In this document: positions 6,634 to 8,154 of the stretch, one piece after another | How positions within the stretch are numbered: the stretch's first letter is position 1 | How the letters are laid out: the number at the start of each line of letters is the position of its first letter | NCBI GenBank assembly: GCA_003645435.1 | Contig: QNFD01000102.1 | Coordinates: 1 to 8,154, forward strand | Source of the DNA: Gammaproteobacteria bacterium | GTDB lineage: Bacteria; Pseudomonadota; Gammaproteobacteria; GCA-001735895 | Length of the DNA stretch: 8,154 nucleotides | Direction of reading: 5' to 3' | Notes under the pieces: generated by a model | What the model saw: the letters and a program-made list of their open reading frames with translations, nothing else | What the model was told of the DNA's origin: nothing | Database searches by the model: none | Translations under genes and position numbers: made by a program

Positions 6634-8154
6634 TTAGCTAGCAGATATCTTTTCGATTTCGTCTTCATCGAGGATCACCTCCTGTGCTGCTTCCGCAATG
6701 AGATCAGCATGCGAGGCTAATAGCGCTTGCGCGCAGTCAAGCAGGTGATTTGAGGTTGCATCCACATAATTGAAATCGTTTAACAGGGATGTGGCCATTG
6801 CCGGTGTAATTCGATTATCCCTTAACACCTCGGTAATTCTTGTGTCTAGTTCCCCATGCGTGACCAGTATTTCCGCTTTGAGTTCATCCATCTCGAGCAC
6901 GGCAAGCGCATGATCATAGTCGTCTTCATCCCTTAACCGATAAATTTCCCTAAGAATCATTGCGATTTGATATCGCAGGCGGTTGTATTCTTTTCGAATA
7001 TGTTCGTTGTCGGAAACCATATATTCGGTAGCATTTTTGCGCAAATGTTTAATGTGCTTTACACATTCAACAATTTTTGTCGCCGCATTGCGCAACCGGT
7101 ACAGTTCCTCGGAAAATATACTGGGCATATTGGACTGGGAGCGCGAAATAAAATCAATAATTGCGCTGTATAGTATTTTAACCTTACTTGCATATAACTC
7201 ATCCAGGTCAAACTCATGGATTTCGCGATCTTCATCGATGGTTTTTTTAAGATCCGGTGACTCCAGAATTTCCGAGCGATGCAAATTCATTCCATGCGCC
7301 ATTAGCTCAAATGCGGAATCAAACAAATGCCAGACCTCCTTTTTAACAGATACCAGTACGGTTTCCGGAAACTCGATTGCTGCATCGCTCAAGAATTTGG
7401 GCTCGGCAATATCCAGCGCTTTTTCGGGTAAATATTTGTTAAGACTATCTGCAAGTTGCTTAATCAGGGGTACCATTACCAGTACGCCGGTAAGATTGAA
7501 TAAAGTATGAAATACAGCAAGTTTCATCGTGTAATTGTTATCGGCTATGCCTACCTTGCTGCTGAGGTAATCTACCGCCCATACGAACTGGCTGATGAAT
7601 ACAATAGCGATAATCCCGGTGACGAGATTGAATACCAGGTGCGCCCCGGCTAGCCGCTTACCCTGAACATTTGCGCTCAGCGAACCGATAATGGCGGTGA
7701 TTGTGGTACCGACGTTGGCACCGATAGCGAGTGCCAGCGAATTTTCGTAGGTAATCTGGCCTGCGGCCAATGCGGTTAAAATCAATACCAGGGTCGCATG
7801 ACTGGATTGCATGACAACGGTTGCAGCAGCGCCTATCGCGGCAAACAGGAACAACCCGAGATATCCATCTACCGCCAGCGAAGCCAGGTCGAAGCTGTCT
7901 TTAAACGCTTCAAATCCTTCCTTCATGAAATGAATCCCCAAAAACAGGAAGCCAAGCCCTGCCAGCACAGAACCAAAACCTTTCAGGTATTTGGACTTTT
8001 GAAACGACAATACGAGTCCGAATACCAGCATTGGCATGGCGTATGCCGAAATTTTTACTTTCAGCCCAAAGGCAGCCACCAGCCAGGCTCCGGTTGTGGT
8101 ACCTATATTAGCGCCGAAAATGATTCCGATTCCACCAACCAATGTAACCAGCCC
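6634..8154 (-). CDS. Na+/phosphate cotransporter with C-terminal PhoU-like domain (NptA/YjbB type), 5'-truncated by the window edge
   Basis: Inner-membrane sodium-coupled phosphate importer (or YjbB-like exporter). The reading frame runs off the right end; the visible protein is 506 residues, and family members of 540-600 suggest roughly 40-90 are missing. The apparent TTG start at 8142 is an internal Leu codon within GLVTLVGGIGIIFGANIGTT. Two inverted-repeat Na_Pi_cotrans halves are recognisable: GANIGTTTGAW near the window edge and GANVGTTITAI (GANVGTT encoded at 7702-7722). The second-half Gln-Ser-Ser motif reads MQSSHA (QSSH at 7798-7809), where QSSS is usual. About six or seven hydrophobic segments precede a PhoU-like helical domain covering roughly the last 250 residues, with long charged helices and no membrane segments. 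The small coiled-coil gene follows on the same strand, and the pair converges on ppk, fitting phosphate uptake and storage. Transport direction cannot be decided from sequence alone. Confidence 0.92.
   Translation of the reverse strand, partial: GLVTLVGGIGIIFGANIGTTTGAWLVAAFGLKVKISAYAMPMLVFGLVLSFQKSKYLKGFGSVLAGLGFLFLGIHFMKEGFEAFKDSFDLASLAVDGYLGLFLFAAIGAAATVVMQSSHATLVLILTALAAGQITYENSLALAIGANVGTTITAIIGSLSANVQGKRLAGAHLVFNLVTGIIAIVFISQFVWAVDYLSSKVGIADNNYTMKLAVFHTLFNLTGVLVMVPLIKQLADSLNKYLPEKALDIAEPKFLSDAAIEFPETVLVSVKKEVWHLFDSAFELMAHGMNLHRSEILESPDLKKTIDEDREIHEFDLDELYASKVKILYSAIIDFISRSQSNMPSIFSEELYRLRNAATKIVECVKHIKHLRKNATEYMVSDNEHIRKEYNRLRYQIAMILREIYRLRDEDDYDHALAVLEMDELKAEILVTHGELDTRITEVLRDNRITPAMATSLLNDFNYVDATSNHLLDCAQALLASHADLIAEAAQEVILDEDEIEKISAS

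Noticed and set aside
8140..8142. TTG as the start of the Na+/phosphate cotransporter
   Set aside because: It is inside a conserved transmembrane segment, and the frame stays open to the window end with matching sequence.

Overview
The window looks like chromosomal DNA of a gammaproteobacterium, probably marine or otherwise aquatic. This is inferred from gene content and protein character: moderate GC, short Shine-Dalgarno-led intergenic gaps, and a corrinoid methyl-transfer module of the type seen in marine Proteobacteria. No rRNA or taxonomic marker is present, so the assignment is tentative. There are six protein genes, two of them cut by the window edges. I see no tRNA, rRNA, CRISPR array, insertion sequence or integrase.

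Left part (1-3887, + strand): a three-gene one-carbon module. It holds a methylenetetrahydrofolate reductase-like protein (5' end outside the window), a pterin-binding methyltetrahydrofolate:corrinoid methyltransferase, and a [2Fe-2S]/ASKHA reductive activator of corrinoid proteins (RACo/RamA type). Together these would move a methyl group between a corrinoid protein and tetrahydrofolate, oxidise methyl-THF to methylene-THF, and repair corrinoid that has fallen into the inactive Co(II) state. The expected partners, a substrate:corrinoid methyltransferase (MttB-like) and the corrinoid protein itself, are not in the window and would most likely lie upstream of base 1.

Middle (3888-6324): a 106-bp intergenic region with a perfect 12-bp palindrome, then polyphosphate kinase 1 on the + strand. 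The kinase has all the expected catalytic residues but carries an unusual N-terminal extension made of eight (I/V)EQ(N/S/D) tetrapeptides encoded by a 12-bp tandem repeat.

Right part (6330-8154, - strand): a Na+/phosphate cotransporter of the NptA/YjbB type with a C-terminal PhoU-like domain (5' end outside the window), followed on the same strand by a 79-residue basic coiled-coil protein of unknown function. This pair converges on ppk with only 5 bp between the stop codons. Phosphate import and polyphosphate synthesis therefore sit tail to tail, and the small protein lies between them.

Nothing here is clearly a new system. The most useful leads are the small coiled-coil protein in the phosphate/polyphosphate locus, the Arg-rich C-terminal tails shared by the two corrinoid-module proteins, the repeat-built extension of Ppk, and the palindrome before ppk.
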